Below the pieces are notes generated by a model. It saw only the letters and a program-made list of their open reading frames with translations, was not told the origin of the DNA and made no database searches. Shown in pieces: positions 9,051 through 18,720 of a DNA stretch of 64,000 bases. The stretch covers positions 2,878,501 through 2,942,500 of the forward strand of contig NZ_CP047045.1 in assembly GCF_009792355.1 (NCBI RefSeq), written 5' to 3'. The stretch comes from Terricaulis silvestris (GTDB lineage: Bacteria > Pseudomonadota > Alphaproteobacteria > Caulobacterales > Aquidulcibacteraceae). Position 1 is the first letter of the stretch. Each line of letters begins with the position of its first letter. Made by a program: the position numbers and the translations under genes.

Positions 9051-9998
9051 ATGCCGCGCAGCTTTGCCGCTCACACCGAAGCGCCTTCGCCCTCCTCCGC
9101 GCGGCTGACGCATCTACAGCGCCTTGAGGCCGAGAGCATTCACATCATGCGCGAAGTGGCCGCCGAGGCCGAGAAGCCGGTGATGCTCTACTCGATCGGC
9201 AAAGACAGCGCGGTCATGCTGCACTTGGCGGCGAAAGCATTCTACCCATCGCCCCCGCCGTTTCCCCTCCTGCATGTCGACACGACGTGGAAATTTCGCG
9301 CGATGTACGAGATGCGCGAGCGCGTGGCGAAGGAACTGGGCTTTGAGCTCCTCGTCTACAAAAACCCGGACGCCGTCGAAAAGAACATCAACCCGTTCGA
9401 ACACGGCTCGGCCTTGCACACGCAGATATGGAAAACCGATGGGTTAAAGCAGGCGCTCGATAAATTCGGTTTCGACGCCGCCTTTGGCGGCGCCCGCCGC
9501 GACGAGGAGAAGAGCCGCGCCAAGGAGCGCATCTTTTCCTTCCGCTCGGCCAATCACCGTTGGGACCCCAAGAGCCAACGGCCCGAACTATGGCGCCTCT
9601 ACAACGCCAAGAAGCACAAGGGCGAGTCGATCCGCGTCTTTCCGATCTCGAACTGGACCGAACTCGACGTCTGGCAATACATTCACCTTGAGAACATCCC
9701 GATCGTCCCGCTCTATTTTTCCGCCACGCGCCCGGTCGTTCGTCGCGATGGCGCACTGATCATGGTCGATGATGAGCGCTTTCCGCTTAAGCCCGGCGAG
9801 GCGCCGGAGCTGAAGAAGGTGCGCTTTCGCACCTTGGGCTGTTACCCCCTCACGGGCGCCGTCGAAAGCGAAGCCGAGACGCTTCCGGCCATCATCCAGG
9901 AAATGCTGCTGACGACGACCAGCGAGCGACAGGGGCGGGTCATCGACCACGACCAGGCCGCTTCGATGGAGAAGAAGAAGCAGGAAGGCTATTTCTGA
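9051..9998 (+). CDS. cysD: sulfate adenylyltransferase small subunit CysD
   Basis: ATP sulfurylase subunit 2, about 315 residues (E. coli CysD has 302), which with CysN makes APS from sulfate and ATP. Seen: the PP-loop-like [17 protein letters not shown] near residue 45, [16 protein letters not shown] near 78, [20 protein letters not shown] near 145 and [15 protein letters not shown] near 201. The GGAG at 9041-9044 sits 6 bp before the ATG at 9051, so I prefer this start over the ATG at 9045. The TGA overlaps the start of cysNC (TGATG), so the two are translationally coupled. Confidence 0.95.
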   Translation: MPRSFAAHTEAPSPSSARLTHLQRLEAESIHIMREVAAEAEKPVMLYSIGKDSAVMLHLAAKAFYPSPPPFPLLHVDTTWKFRAMYEMRERVAKELGFELLVYKNPDAVEKNINPFEHGSALHTQIWKTDGLKQALDKFGFDAAFGGARRDEEKSRAKERIFSFRSANHRWDPKSQRPELWRLYNAKKHKGESIRVFPISNWTELDVWQYIHLENIPIVPLYFSATRPVVRRDGALIMVDDERFPLKPGEAPELKKVRFRTLGCYPLTGAVESEAETLPAIIQEMLLTTTSERQGRVIDHDQAASMEKKKQEGYF

Positions 9999-11893
9999 TG
10001 GCCCACGTTTCCCAACTCATCGCAGAGGACATCGACGCCTATCTTCATCAGCATCAGCACAAGTCGCTGCTGCGCTTCATCACCTGCGGCAGTGTCGATG
10101 ATGGCAAATCCACCCTGATCGGGCGCCTCCTCTACGATTCGAAGATGATCTTCGAAGATCAGATGGCCGCGCTCGAGGCGGATTCCAAGAAGGTCGGGAC
10201 GCAGGGCGGTGAGCTCGACTTTGCCCTTCTTGTCGATGGCCTTGCCGCCGAACGCGAGCAAGGCATCACTATCGACGTCGCGTATCGTTTCTTCTCCACC
10301 GACAAGCGGAAGTTCATCGTCGCCGACACGCCTGGCCACGAACAATACACCCGCAACATGGTCACCGGCGCCTCCACCGCTGACCTCGCCGTCATCCTGA
10401 TCGATGCGCGCAAGGGCGTGCTCACGCAAACGCGCCGGCATTCGTATCTCGTCTCGCTCATGGGCATCCGCCATGTCGTGCTCGCCGTGAACAAGATGGA
10501 CTTGGTCGATTGGTCGAAGGACGTCTTCGACGCCATCGTTGCGGATTACACGGAGTTCGCGCACCGGATCGGTCTAAAGGACGTCCTCGCGATCCCGATC
10601 TCCGGTTTGAAGGGCGACAACATCGCCGGAACCAGTGACGCCTCGCCGTGGTATTCAGGTCCGACGCTGATGCAGCATCTCGAAGATGTCGAGATTGATG
10701 AAGAGCGTCGCGCCACTGAAGCGTTCCGCATGCCGGTGCAATGGGTTAATCGCCCCAATCTCAATTTTCGCGGCTTCTCAGGTCAAGTTAGGAGCGGACG
10801 CATCAGGCCGGGCGATCGCATTCGCGTAACGCCCTCGGGCGTGACCAGCGTTGTAGCGCGCGTAGTCACCCAGGCCGGCGACCTGACCGAGGCTGTTGCG
10901 GGTCAATCCGTTACGCTCACTCTGACGGACGAGATCGATTGTTCTCGTGGCGACGTGATCGCAGATGCCAGTGATCCACCTGAATGCTCGGATCAGTTCG
11001 AAACGACATTGATCTGGATGGCGGAGGATCACCTCCTGCCCGGGCGCCCCTACTGGCTCAAGATCGGCGCAAAGCTGGTTTCGGCGCAGATCACGGACAT
11101 CAAGTACAAGATCAACGTCAACACGCTCGAACACCTCGCGGGTAAGGTGCTTGAACTCAACGAGATCGCCATCTGCAATATCAGCCTCGATCAGCCCATC
11201 GCGTTCGATGCCTACGAGCGCAACCAGGACATGGGCGGCTTCATTCTGATCGACCGGATGACAAACGCGACGGTCGGCGCTGGCCTCATCCACTTCGCGC
11301 TGCGCCGCGCTCAAAACGTTCACTGGCAGGCGCTCGATATAACGCGCGAGTCTCGCGCAGCGCTGAAGGCGCAGCATCCCGCTGTGCTCTGGTTCACGGG
11401 CCTCTCGGGCGCCGGCAAGTCCACCATCGCCAATCTCGTGGACAAAAAGCTCAGTTCGCTCGGGCGCCACACCGTCCTTCTCGACGGAGACAATGTCCGC
11501 CACGGCCTCAACCGTGATCTCGGTTTCACGGATGCCGATCGCGTTGAGAACATCCGGCGTGTCGCCGAAGTCGCAAAGCTCATGGCGGATGCCGGTCTGA
11601 TCGTGCTTGTCTCGTTCATCTCGCCGTTCCGCGCCGAGCGGCGGATGGCGCGAGACCTGATGAACGACGGGGAGTTCTTTGAGGTGTTCATCGACACGCC
11701 GCTCGCCGAGGCGGAGAAGCGCGACGTCAAGGGTCTCTACAGGAAGGCGCGCGCCGGCCAGCTGAAGAACTTCACGGGCGTCGATAGTCCGTACGAAACT
11801 CCGGAGACGCCGGAATTTCATGTCGATACGACGAAAACAGCGCCCGCAGATGCGGCCGCCGCGATTGTCGACGCGCTCGTCGGCGCGCCCTGA
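9998..11893 (+). CDS. cysNC: bifunctional sulfate adenylyltransferase subunit 1 / APS kinase CysN/CysC
   Basis: A 631-residue fusion. The N-terminal GTPase (CysN) has G1 [10 protein letters not shown] at 31-40, [12 protein letters not shown] near 110 and NKMDLVDW near 165, followed by EF-Tu-like beta domains to about 440. The C-terminal part is APS kinase (CysC) with P-loop GLSGAGKST at 468-476, [15 protein letters not shown] near 501 and [14 protein letters not shown] near 540. Together it drives APS synthesis and phosphorylates APS to PAPS. This fusion is common in proteobacteria. No cysH or sulfite reductase is present in the window; the next gene is a sulfotransferase, so a role in PAPS supply for sulfation is likely. 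Confidence 0.95.
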   Translation: MAHVSQLIAEDIDAYLHQHQHKSLLRFITCGSVDDGKSTLIGRLLYDSKMIFEDQMAALEADSKKVGTQGGELDFALLVDGLAAEREQGITIDVAYRFFSTDKRKFIVADTPGHEQYTRNMVTGASTADLAVILIDARKGVLTQTRRHSYLVSLMGIRHVVLAVNKMDLVDWSKDVFDAIVADYTEFAHRIGLKDVLAIPISGLKGDNIAGTSDASPWYSGPTLMQHLEDVEIDEERRATEAFRMPVQWVNRPNLNFRGFSGQVRSGRIRPGDRIRVTPSGVTSVVARVVTQAGDLTEAVAGQSVTLTLTDEIDCSRGDVIADASDPPECSDQFETTLIWMAEDHLLPGRPYWLKIGAKLVSAQITDIKYKINVNTLEHLAGKVLELNEIAICNISLDQPIAFDAYERNQDMGGFILIDRMTNATVGAGLIHFALRRAQNVHWQALDITRESRAALKAQHPAVLWFTGLSGAGKSTIANLVDKKLSSLGRHTVLLDGDNVRHGLNRDLGFTDADRVENIRRVAEVAKLMADAGLIVLVSFISPFRAERRMARDLMNDGEFFEVFIDTPLAEAEKRDVKGLYRKARAGQLKNFTGVDSPYETPETPEFHVDTTKTAPADAAAAIVDALVGAP

Positions 11894-11914
11894 TGCAAAA
11901 TTAGGAGCGGCCCG

Positions 11915-13174
11915 ATGCTTCGCGACCTACCTCTTCCGCCACCTGAAGCGCTGACGGCGCGGGCGCGAAGCAACGCCTATCCAGAGTTTTCCAAGGCCGC
12001 GCAACGGCTCTTGGAAGACGCCACCCAGCATCCGCGACCGCCCCTTGATGCCGAAAGGCTCGTAGCGACTGCGCGCGGCCAAACTGGCCTTTCGGAATTT
12101 GGCGATGGGCCGCTTGAAGAGCCGCTTGCAATCCTTTGCCGTTCATTGAACGACGAAGTCGAGTTGCATGCTTTGGGCGCTCAATATGCGCATCGCCAAT
12201 TGCTGGGCCTTTTGACGACGCGCCTCCGGCTCATGGATTTATGGCGGAAACATCCAGAGATCCTCGAAATCCCGATCGAACGGCCGATCATTGTGATCGG
12301 GTTGCCACGCAGCGGCACGACGATCCTGCACAAGCTCTTGGGTCATGACCCGATACGGCGTAAGTCGCCGTTCTGGGAACAGGTGATGCCATTGCCGATC
12401 GCAGCCGCGCCGGAGTCCGGGCCTGACCCTCGCATCGCCATCGCTCAAGCGTCGATCGACACGCTTTATACCCTGGCGCCCGAGTTTAGATTGGCGCACG
12501 AGATCACCGTCGACGAGCCTGACGAAGACATCATTCAGCTCACATATGGCTTTGCCTCAAAGCAGTTCGAATGGAGCTACGTCGTCCCATCCTTTGTTCG
12601 CTGGTACCGCGAGGCGGACCACACCATCGGATACCAGTGGTTCAGGCGCATCCTGCAAACATCGCAGTGGCTGCGGCCGGGCCCGACACGCTGGGTGCTC
12701 AAAGCGCCACAGCATCTTGAGCATTTGGAAGCGCTGACAGCCGCATTTCCAGACGCAGTCTTGGTGCAGACGCATCGCGATCCAACCGACGCGATCATTT
12801 CGCTCGCAAACATGACCTGCTGCGGCCAGCGCCGCTACTTTGATCATCCGAACCCGCATTTCGCTGGCCGCAATATGGCTGACATCATCGAACGCATGCT
12901 CAGCAGGGCTGAGGAGACCCGACCGCGCCTCAACCAGCCTGTCATCGACGTTGCGTTCGATGATTTCCGACGGGATCAGATGGGGTGCGTCAAGCAGATC
13001 TATGATGTCGCCGGAGACACTCTGAGCCAAGGCGCGGAACGGCGTATGTCCACCTGGATCGCCGAGAACCAGCTGAACAAACACGGCAAGCACGAATATG
13101 CCGCTGAAGATGTCGGACTCGATCTCGACGCGCTACGGCGGCGCTTCGATTTCTATCGCCATCGCTACACATGA
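11915..13174 (+). CDS. PAPS-dependent sulfotransferase (Sulfotransfer_3-like), copy 1
   Basis: A 419-residue sulfotransferase. The 5'-phosphosulfate loop VIGLPRSGTTILHKLL is near residues 127-142 and the 3'-phosphate motif THRDPTDAIISLANM near 288. The N-terminus carries QTGLSEFGD (near 56), a relative of TGLSDWGD found in both other sulfotransferases of this window, so the three are paralogues. It would transfer sulfate from PAPS to a hydroxyl of an unknown small molecule. AGGAG lies 7 bp before the ATG; the gene starts 21 bp after cysNC and overlaps the next gene by 4 bp, so it belongs to the PAPS operon. Confidence 0.88.
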   Translation: MLRDLPLPPPEALTARARSNAYPEFSKAAQRLLEDATQHPRPPLDAERLVATARGQTGLSEFGDGPLEEPLAILCRSLNDEVELHALGAQYAHRQLLGLLTTRLRLMDLWRKHPEILEIPIERPIIVIGLPRSGTTILHKLLGHDPIRRKSPFWEQVMPLPIAAAPESGPDPRIAIAQASIDTLYTLAPEFRLAHEITVDEPDEDIIQLTYGFASKQFEWSYVVPSFVRWYREADHTIGYQWFRRILQTSQWLRPGPTRWVLKAPQHLEHLEALTAAFPDAVLVQTHRDPTDAIISLANMTCCGQRRYFDHPNPHFAGRNMADIIERMLSRAEETRPRLNQPVIDVAFDDFRRDQMGCVKQIYDVAGDTLSQGAERRMSTWIAENQLNKHGKHEYAAEDVGLDLDALRRRFDFYRHRYT

Positions 13175-14562
13175 CGGATGGGCAGCACGCCATGACAGGC
13201 CAGGTTGATCCCTCGCTGAGCGATGCCGAAGTTGCGGAACTCGCCGAGGAAGCATACCTCTACGCCTATCCGATGCTGGTGGCGTACGGCTTCTTCCATC
13301 GCCAAGTGGCGGGACCGGCCGCGCCAGAACGGCAAGCGTTCAACCGTTTCACGCACTTCCGTGAGCTCGCGAGCCCTGCACTCAACAACACCATCCCATG
13401 GGTGAACACGGACACGCTCTACTCGGCAGTCTGGCTCGACCTTCGCGCCGAGCCCTTCGTGCTCACCAATCCCGCGTTCGAGGATTTCCGCTTTCACGAC
13501 ATTCAGGCGAACGATTGGTACACGATGTGCTTCGTCACGCGCGGCACGCGTGATGTCGGCAATGGATCGCGCACCTATCTCATAGCGGGTCCCGATTGGA
13601 CCGGACCGAAGTCAGATTTCGTCGATGAAGTGATCAGCGCCGAAAGCTCGATCGTGAAGCTCTTCGTTCGCGTCGTGGTCGAGAACGACGGCGATGTCGC
13701 GGCGATCCATCGGCTCCAAGATCAGTACGACCTGCGGCCGCTCAGCGCCGTGCTCGGTGAACCCACGCCGGCAGCAACACTTCTCAACCTGCCGTCGCCC
13801 GAATCCGCCTTGTTTGAAGGCGGCTTCTATGAATGCCCCACGCCGGCGTTTATACGCGTCTTCAACGCCCTGATGATTGTAGCGACGATCCATCCTAGCG
13901 AGCGAGATTTGTTCGCGCGCTTCGCTCGCATCGGCGCGACGCCGGGCGCGGCGTTCGATGAAACTGCACTGCGTGAGCATCATGTCGCGGCGATCATGCG
14001 CGGCATTGGCGCGGCGCGCGCAAGAATCACCAAGCGGCTCGCTCATCTCGGCGACCCCATCAATGGATGGACATACCCCCTCGACTTGCGCGGCGGGCGC
14101 GACGTGCTCGCCGGCAGCACGCGCGCGTTCGAGTGCCGCGCCGTCCTTGCGAAATACGCCATATGGGGTCCGCCGGCCGAGGAAGTGGTGTACATGAATT
14201 GCGACGTTGATGCCGACGGCGCGTTGCTCAACGGCGCCGATGCTGCGTACACCTTGCGCTTCGATGGCCCGGTCCCCGCGAAAGGTTTCTGGTCCTTCAC
14301 GGTCTACGACGCGGAAACGCGGCTGCTCTCGCCGCATCCAAGTGGCCGCTACAAACGCGGCGATCGCGATCGCGACATGGTGCGCGCCGGCGACGGCTCG
14401 CTCACACTCTATCTGCAGAACCAACCGCCGGCGCCGGATCGGCAAGCGAATTGGCTGCCGATTCCGCTTAAGGGCTTTCAAGTCGTGGCGCGCCTCTACT
14501 GGCCAACGCCGGACGTGCTTGATCTATCCTATAAGCCGCCACCGATCGTGCGCGTGCGCTAG
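13171..14562 (+). CDS. DUF1254/DUF1214 domain protein
   Basis: A 463-residue protein with the DUF1254 N-terminal pattern (EEAYLYAYPMLVAYGF near residue 25, then NTIPWVNTDTLYSAVWLDL near 74) and a C-terminal DUF1214 beta-rich part (KGFWSFTVYDAETRLL near 371, ending with YWPTPDVLDLSYKPP). The biochemical function of this family is unknown to me. It has no signal peptide, unlike many DUF1254 proteins, so it is probably cytoplasmic. It starts inside the sulfotransferase stop codon (ATGA), which makes coupled translation and joint function likely; the same partnership recurs at 39076-41631. Its stop overlaps that of the convergent epoxide hydrolase by 4 bp (CTAG). Confidence 0.85.
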   Translation: MTDGQHAMTGQVDPSLSDAEVAELAEEAYLYAYPMLVAYGFFHRQVAGPAAPERQAFNRFTHFRELASPALNNTIPWVNTDTLYSAVWLDLRAEPFVLTNPAFEDFRFHDIQANDWYTMCFVTRGTRDVGNGSRTYLIAGPDWTGPKSDFVDEVISAESSIVKLFVRVVVENDGDVAAIHRLQDQYDLRPLSAVLGEPTPAATLLNLPSPESALFEGGFYECPTPAFIRVFNALMIVATIHPSERDLFARFARIGATPGAAFDETALREHHVAAIMRGIGAARARITKRLAHLGDPINGWTYPLDLRGGRDVLAGSTRAFECRAVLAKYAIWGPPAEEVVYMNCDVDADGALLNGADAAYTLRFDGPVPAKGFWSFTVYDAETRLLSPHPSGRYKRGDRDRDMVRAGDGSLTLYLQNQPPAPDRQANWLPIPLKGFQVVARLYWPTPDVLDLSYKPPPIVRVR

Positions 14563-15710
14563 CGCAGCGACCGAAAGGCCTCCGTGACGTCCGCGGCGAA
14601 AGCCTCCGGTTCTTCGAATGCAGCAAAGTGACCGCCGGACTTCATCTCCTCCCAGCGCGTGATGTTCCAAACGCGCTCAGCGACACTGCGAGGCGGGTGC
14701 GGCAGGAATTCAGCGGGATAAAGCGCGCAAGCTGTGGGCACATTCACTCTCAATCCTGCGTGCTCGCCGCGCCGTACTTCCATGGCCGCGCCGACATAAG
14801 ACCAAATCATCGACGTCACGGCGTCATTGGTCAGGTGGATCATCAGATTGGTGATCAATTGATCCTTGCTGAAGCGGGTTTCGATGTCGCCCCGGGTATC
14901 GCCCCAGCCATGGAATTTCTCCAGCACCCAGGCCGCATACCCCATCGGGGAGTCGGAGAGCGCGATGGCGATCGTCTGCGGCTTGGTCATGTGCAGCATC
15001 ATGTACGCCGAGGCCTGGCGTTGCACCGCCTCGAACCGTGCGCGCCATTCGCGTTCCTCGGCGCTCATCTGTTCCAGTGCGATTGCCGGAGGCACGCACA
15101 AATTGAGGTGTATCCCCGCGACCTCCGGCGCCGTGGCGCCAAGCCAGGATGTAACGGCGCTACCCCAGTCGCCGCCTTGCGCCACGAAACGCGTGTAGCC
15201 TAGCGCCTCGACCATAAGTTTGTGCCAAAGGCTCGCAACGTAGCGTGGGCCAACGGGCGTCGCGGGCCGTTGCGAGGGCCCATATCCGGGCAGAGACGGC
15301 ACGATGACATCGAACGCGTCGCGCGGATCTCCACCGAAACGCGCCGGATCGCTCAGCCGCTCGATCGCGCCAAAGAATTCGTAGGTCGAGCCGGGCCAGC
15401 CATGCGTGAGGATCAGCGGCAACGGCGACGGACCCTTGCCGCGGATGTGGTAGAAATGCACATCCAGGCCTTCGACGTTCGCCTTGAATTGCGGGAAGCG
15501 ATTGAGTTCGGCCTCCGCCGCGCGCCAGTCGTAGCGTTCTAGCCAATAGGTGACGAATTCCTTGAGATATGCCACGTCAGCGCCGTAGCGCCAATCGCCG
15601 TCATCGGTGGGCGCGTAGGTGAAATGCGCCGCTGCCAGTTTGCGGTGAATTTCGTCCAGCCGGACTTGCGACGTTTCAATGCGGAACGCGCGGACCTCGA
15701 TCGCACCCAT
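14559..15710 (-). CDS. epoxide hydrolase family protein
   Basis: A 383-residue alpha/beta hydrolase with the N-terminal EHN domain (residues 5-110) found in microsomal-type and limonene/juvenile-hormone-type epoxide hydrolases. Oxyanion motif HGWPG at 103-107, nucleophile Asp181 in QGGDWGSAV, and a C-terminal GGHFAAFEEPE containing the catalytic histidine. It would open an epoxide to a diol, in keeping with terpenoid or steroid oxidation. It is the second gene of a minus-strand pair, 9 bp after the DUF1214 gene, and ends in a 4-bp stop overlap with the gene on the other strand. Confidence 0.9.
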   Translation of the reverse strand: MGAIEVRAFRIETSQVRLDEIHRKLAAAHFTYAPTDDGDWRYGADVAYLKEFVTYWLERYDWRAAEAELNRFPQFKANVEGLDVHFYHIRGKGPSPLPLILTHGWPGSTYEFFGAIERLSDPARFGGDPRDAFDVIVPSLPGYGPSQRPATPVGPRYVASLWHKLMVEALGYTRFVAQGGDWGSAVTSWLGATAPEVAGIHLNLCVPPAIALEQMSAEEREWRARFEAVQRQASAYMMLHMTKPQTIAIALSDSPMGYAAWVLEKFHGWGDTRGDIETRFSKDQLITNLMIHLTNDAVTSMIWSYVGAAMEVRRGEHAGLRVNVPTACALYPAEFLPHPPRSVAERVWNITRWEEMKSGGHFAAFEEPEAFAADVTEAFRSLR

Positions 15711-15719
15711 GCTGCTCCC

Positions 15720-16940
15720 TCAGATGCCGAACCGGCGCAGCACAGCCTTCGCTCGCCGATGAATGATCTCACGGCGCTGTGCGGGCGTCACCACGGGTGT
15801 ATCCGCGGGCAAGTGTTCACGTAGTTCCGCGAGCTTGACTTTGCGCGCCGTCGGCATCGGATGACGATCGGCCACGTACCAGCGCCACTGAAACACTCCA
15901 GTGCCATTGTCGACCGTGTCGATCCAATTCGGCACGCCGGGATCTTTCCGCGCGATGACAATGCGGGCCTTGCCGTCCGCATCGAGCTGCGCCTGATGAC
16001 CGTTGAGCGAACTCTGATGGTAGGCGTAATCCACAGTCTGAAAGAACGGATCGGCCACCTGCACGCTCCAGAAGCGAGCGTTTGGAATCTCGCTTTCGCA
16101 GATGATCGCCTCGTCCTCTTCAAGCTCGAACACGATCTTCGGATAAACAGCGCGCGGGTTGCCGCCGACATTCTTTGTCTCAGCCATGTTTTCCGCCCAG
16201 AAAGTGTTCTTGTCGCCACCTTCGGCCAGAATGCGATCCACGAGCTTCAAAAAGAAATCGACGGAGAACTTAGTCAGGAAGCCAATCGCCTTCACGCGCC
16301 GCTCCACTTCGGCCTGGCTGAGCGCTACCGGCTCATTCGCGTCCCGATCGAGGCATTCGATATGAATGTCGATGCCCTTCTCGTTTTCCCAATCGTACCA
16401 AGCCTCGCGCAGCATCACAGTGATGTTCGGCGCGGCGGGATCGAGTTCGATCCAATTGCCATCGTGTCTTTTGGGCGAGGCGATGATCTCGAAGCTGCCG
16501 TCCGCGGCGATGTTGAAATCGTCGAAATCCCAGGTTCCGAGATTGGATTGGTTAGCGTCGCCCCAGAAGCCGCGTTGCGCCTGCAGTTCAAGCCAGCGCG
16601 TGCTGCCCACTTTTCCCTTCAGCCGATAGGTTTTCGAGCCGTCGACAAACGTCCAGCGATAGTGGAAATCGGGGCACGGCGCCCCGAAGCCGGACTCGAA
16701 CGGCAAGAAGATCGTCTGCATGTAGAAATGCGGATAACGCTGCCGCGGCGCCATGTAGACGCTAAACCCGAACGCTTGCAGCATCTGGATTAGGTACTGC
16801 GCCTGCGCGCACCCGACAGGGTCATCGGCCCAACGCGAATTGAGCACCAGCGCGCGCGCTTCGTCGATTGTCGTCAAATAGTCTTCCCACACCCGCTGCG
16901 ATGTGGCGGTCGCGAACTTGGGCGTGGGCGAAAGGTTCAT
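15720..16940 (-). CDS. DUF1214-like protein, copy A
   Basis: A 406-residue protein of a family without known reaction. It aligns by eye with the 39076-40446 product: both have a PRQxYPxFYxxxxF block (near 74), WxxLQAQ/WVNFQAF followed by GNxNxxxLGxWDxDxF (near 130), a Glu-rich ELEEDEAIICE/EIEPEEALIFE segment, WSVQxxD (near 314), and DPGxPNWxD (near 353). These correspond to the DUF1214 region of DUF1254-type proteins. No signal peptide with the ATG at 16940; an ATG at 16973 would add eleven residues. It precedes the epoxide hydrolase and probably shares its transcript. Confidence 0.75.
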   Translation of the reverse strand: MNLSPTPKFATATSQRVWEDYLTTIDEARALVLNSRWADDPVGCAQAQYLIQMLQAFGFSVYMAPRQRYPHFYMQTIFLPFESGFGAPCPDFHYRWTFVDGSKTYRLKGKVGSTRWLELQAQRGFWGDANQSNLGTWDFDDFNIAADGSFEIIASPKRHDGNWIELDPAAPNITVMLREAWYDWENEKGIDIHIECLDRDANEPVALSQAEVERRVKAIGFLTKFSVDFFLKLVDRILAEGGDKNTFWAENMAETKNVGGNPRAVYPKIVFELEEDEAIICESEIPNARFWSVQVADPFFQTVDYAYHQSSLNGHQAQLDADGKARIVIARKDPGVPNWIDTVDNGTGVFQWRWYVADRHPMPTARKVKLAELREHLPADTPVVTPAQRREIIHRRAKAVLRRFGI

Positions 16941-17095
16941 GTCTGGCGCTCGAGTGATTGGCCGGGCAAGCACATTAAGGCACGGCCTCGCAACGCCAAG
17001 CGCCGTCTCAGTTGTTCATCGCGGATACGATGGCTCTGCTCGTCCGCTCTGCTTATGCGTCGTCGCGCCTACACTGTGGCGAGGAGACCTAAAGC

Positions 17096-17890
17096 GTGGA
17101 TCTCGGCCTCAAGGACAAGGTCGCCATCGTCGCCGGCGGCAGCCGAGGCTGCGGGCGCGGCATCTCGGAAAGTCTCGCCGCGGAAGGTGCGAGTGTGCTG
17201 CTCAGCGGACGCAACACGGACGCGGTCGAAGCCAGCGTAGCCGCCATACGCAACGCTGGCGGACGCGTCACGGGCGTCGTCGCCGATATGCTAACCGAAG
17301 GCGGCGTCGCATCGATCACCGAAGCCGCGAAGAGCGTATTCGGCGACGCCGACATCCTCGTCGTCAATCCGCCTGGTCCTGTGCCCGACAAAGCGACGAA
17401 CCGCTGGCGCGGCTTCGAGAACTCGTCGGACGAGGACTTTGAACTGGCCTATTCCATGTTTATGATGACGCAGGTCAGGCTTGCGCGCGCCGTCCTCCCG
17501 GCCATGCGCGCCAAGAATTGGGGACGATTGGTCAATATCGGCTCGATCGCGATGAAGACGCCACACCTGGACGATCCGATGCCGGCCACGAACATTCGCG
17601 TCGCCGCAGCCGCGCTTATGAAGACGCTGGCGCAAGAGAACGGTCCGTATGGCATCACGGCGAACACCATCGCCACCGGTCCCTTTGAGAGCGAACTCTC
17701 GCACCAGTATCGCGCATCCGGCACGGGCGTGAAGACCGCTGAATGGTACGCCAAGATGCTTCCCGTCGGCCGCTGGGGCGAGCCGCGTGAAATGGGCGAT
17801 CTGGTTGCATTCCTATGTTCGACGCGAGCCGCGTTCATCACCGGCGAAACCATCCGCATCGACGGCGGCTACACCAAGAGCTTGTTCTAG
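17096..17890 (+). CDS. atypical short-chain dehydrogenase/reductase (catalytic Tyr/Lys absent)
   Basis: A 264-residue SDR-fold protein. The nucleotide motif is GGSRGCGRG near residue 13 and the C-terminal IDGGYTKSLF is standard, but the segment that should read YxxxK (after NIGSIAMKTP) reads TNIRVAAAALMKTLA, with no Tyr or Lys at the expected spacing. A subgroup of SDRs annotated as 3-oxoacyl-ACP reductases replaces this motif with N-x-x-R, so it could still be an enzyme, or a partner subunit. GTG start at 17096 supported by GAGGAGA at 17081-17087. First of three tightly packed SDR genes. Confidence 0.82.
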   Translation: MDLGLKDKVAIVAGGSRGCGRGISESLAAEGASVLLSGRNTDAVEASVAAIRNAGGRVTGVVADMLTEGGVASITEAAKSVFGDADILVVNPPGPVPDKATNRWRGFENSSDEDFELAYSMFMMTQVRLARAVLPAMRAKNWGRLVNIGSIAMKTPHLDDPMPATNIRVAAAALMKTLAQENGPYGITANTIATGPFESELSHQYRASGTGVKTAEWYAKMLPVGRWGEPREMGDLVAFLCSTRAAFITGETIRIDGGYTKSLF

Positions 17891-17898
17891 GAGGGCGC

Positions 17899-18720
17899 GT
17901 GGGCAGGTTCACCGGCAAAGTCGTGATCGTCACCGGATCGACACAGGGTCTAGGCGAAGGCATCGCTTTGCGCTTCGCGAAGGAAGGCGCGCGCGTTGTG
18001 ATCAATGGCCGCTCACGCGCCAAAGGCGAGGCAGTGATGGCGAAACTGCACGCCATCGGCGCCGATGCACTCTTTCTGCCGGCCGACCTGTCGAACAAGC
18101 CAAGCGCTCAAACCGTTGTGAGCGACGCGGCGACGCATTTCGGCCGTGTCGACATCCTGGTCAACAACGCGCAGGCGCAGACGCCGCACATTGAGACGCT
18201 CGATCCCGCCAACGACGGCCATTTTGAAAGCACGATGCGCTCTGGGCTCTACGCCTCACTCTGGACCGCACAGGCGGCGTTTCCGCACATGCGCGCGGCG
18301 GGAGCCGGCCGCGTCATCAATTTCGCCTCCACCAACGGCGTGTTCGGTGCGAAATACGGCGCTGCTTACAATGCCTGCAAGGAAGCCATCCAGGCGCTGA
18401 CGCGCACGCTCGCCAATGAATGGGGGCAATACGGGATCACAGTGAATACCGTTCTGCCCTCCGGCATGAGCCCCTCCTACGCCGCATTCTTCGAGGGCGA
18501 TCCAAAACGCGCGGAAGCCTCCGCCAACGCCATCCCACTGCGCCGGCATGGGCGCGCCGAGGAAGATATCGGCGCCGCGATCGCGGGTCTCTGCTCGGAC
18601 AGTGGCAGCTTCATCACCGGGCAAGCGCTTTTCATCGATGGCGGCCAGAGCCTGCTCGGCATGCCGCAATTGCATACGCTGGGTTACGATCCTCATCGCG
18701 CGGCGGGTGCACATGGCTGA
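17899..18720 (+). CDS. short-chain dehydrogenase/reductase (canonical)
   Basis: A 273-residue SDR with cofactor motif TGSTQGLGEG near residue 12, NN at 89-90, Ser144 and the catalytic pair Tyr157/Lys161 (YNACK). It would oxidise or reduce a hydroxyl/keto group with NAD(P). GTG start at 17899 chosen because AGGAGG (17889-17894) lies 4 bp upstream and overlaps the stop of the previous gene. The C-terminus is about 25 residues longer than usual after IDGGQSLLG. It is the only one of the three clustered SDRs here with intact catalytic residues. Confidence 0.9.
   Translation: MGRFTGKVVIVTGSTQGLGEGIALRFAKEGARVVINGRSRAKGEAVMAKLHAIGADALFLPADLSNKPSAQTVVSDAATHFGRVDILVNNAQAQTPHIETLDPANDGHFESTMRSGLYASLWTAQAAFPHMRAAGAGRVINFASTNGVFGAKYGAAYNACKEAIQALTRTLANEWGQYGITVNTVLPSGMSPSYAAFFEGDPKRAEASANAIPLRRHGRAEEDIGAAIAGLCSDSGSFITGQALFIDGGQSLLGMPQLHTLGYDPHRAAGAHG

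Noticed and set aside
10778-11821. 347-codon minus-strand frame opposite cysNC
   Set aside because: Antisense shadow of a strongly conserved gene; no start signal or domain.
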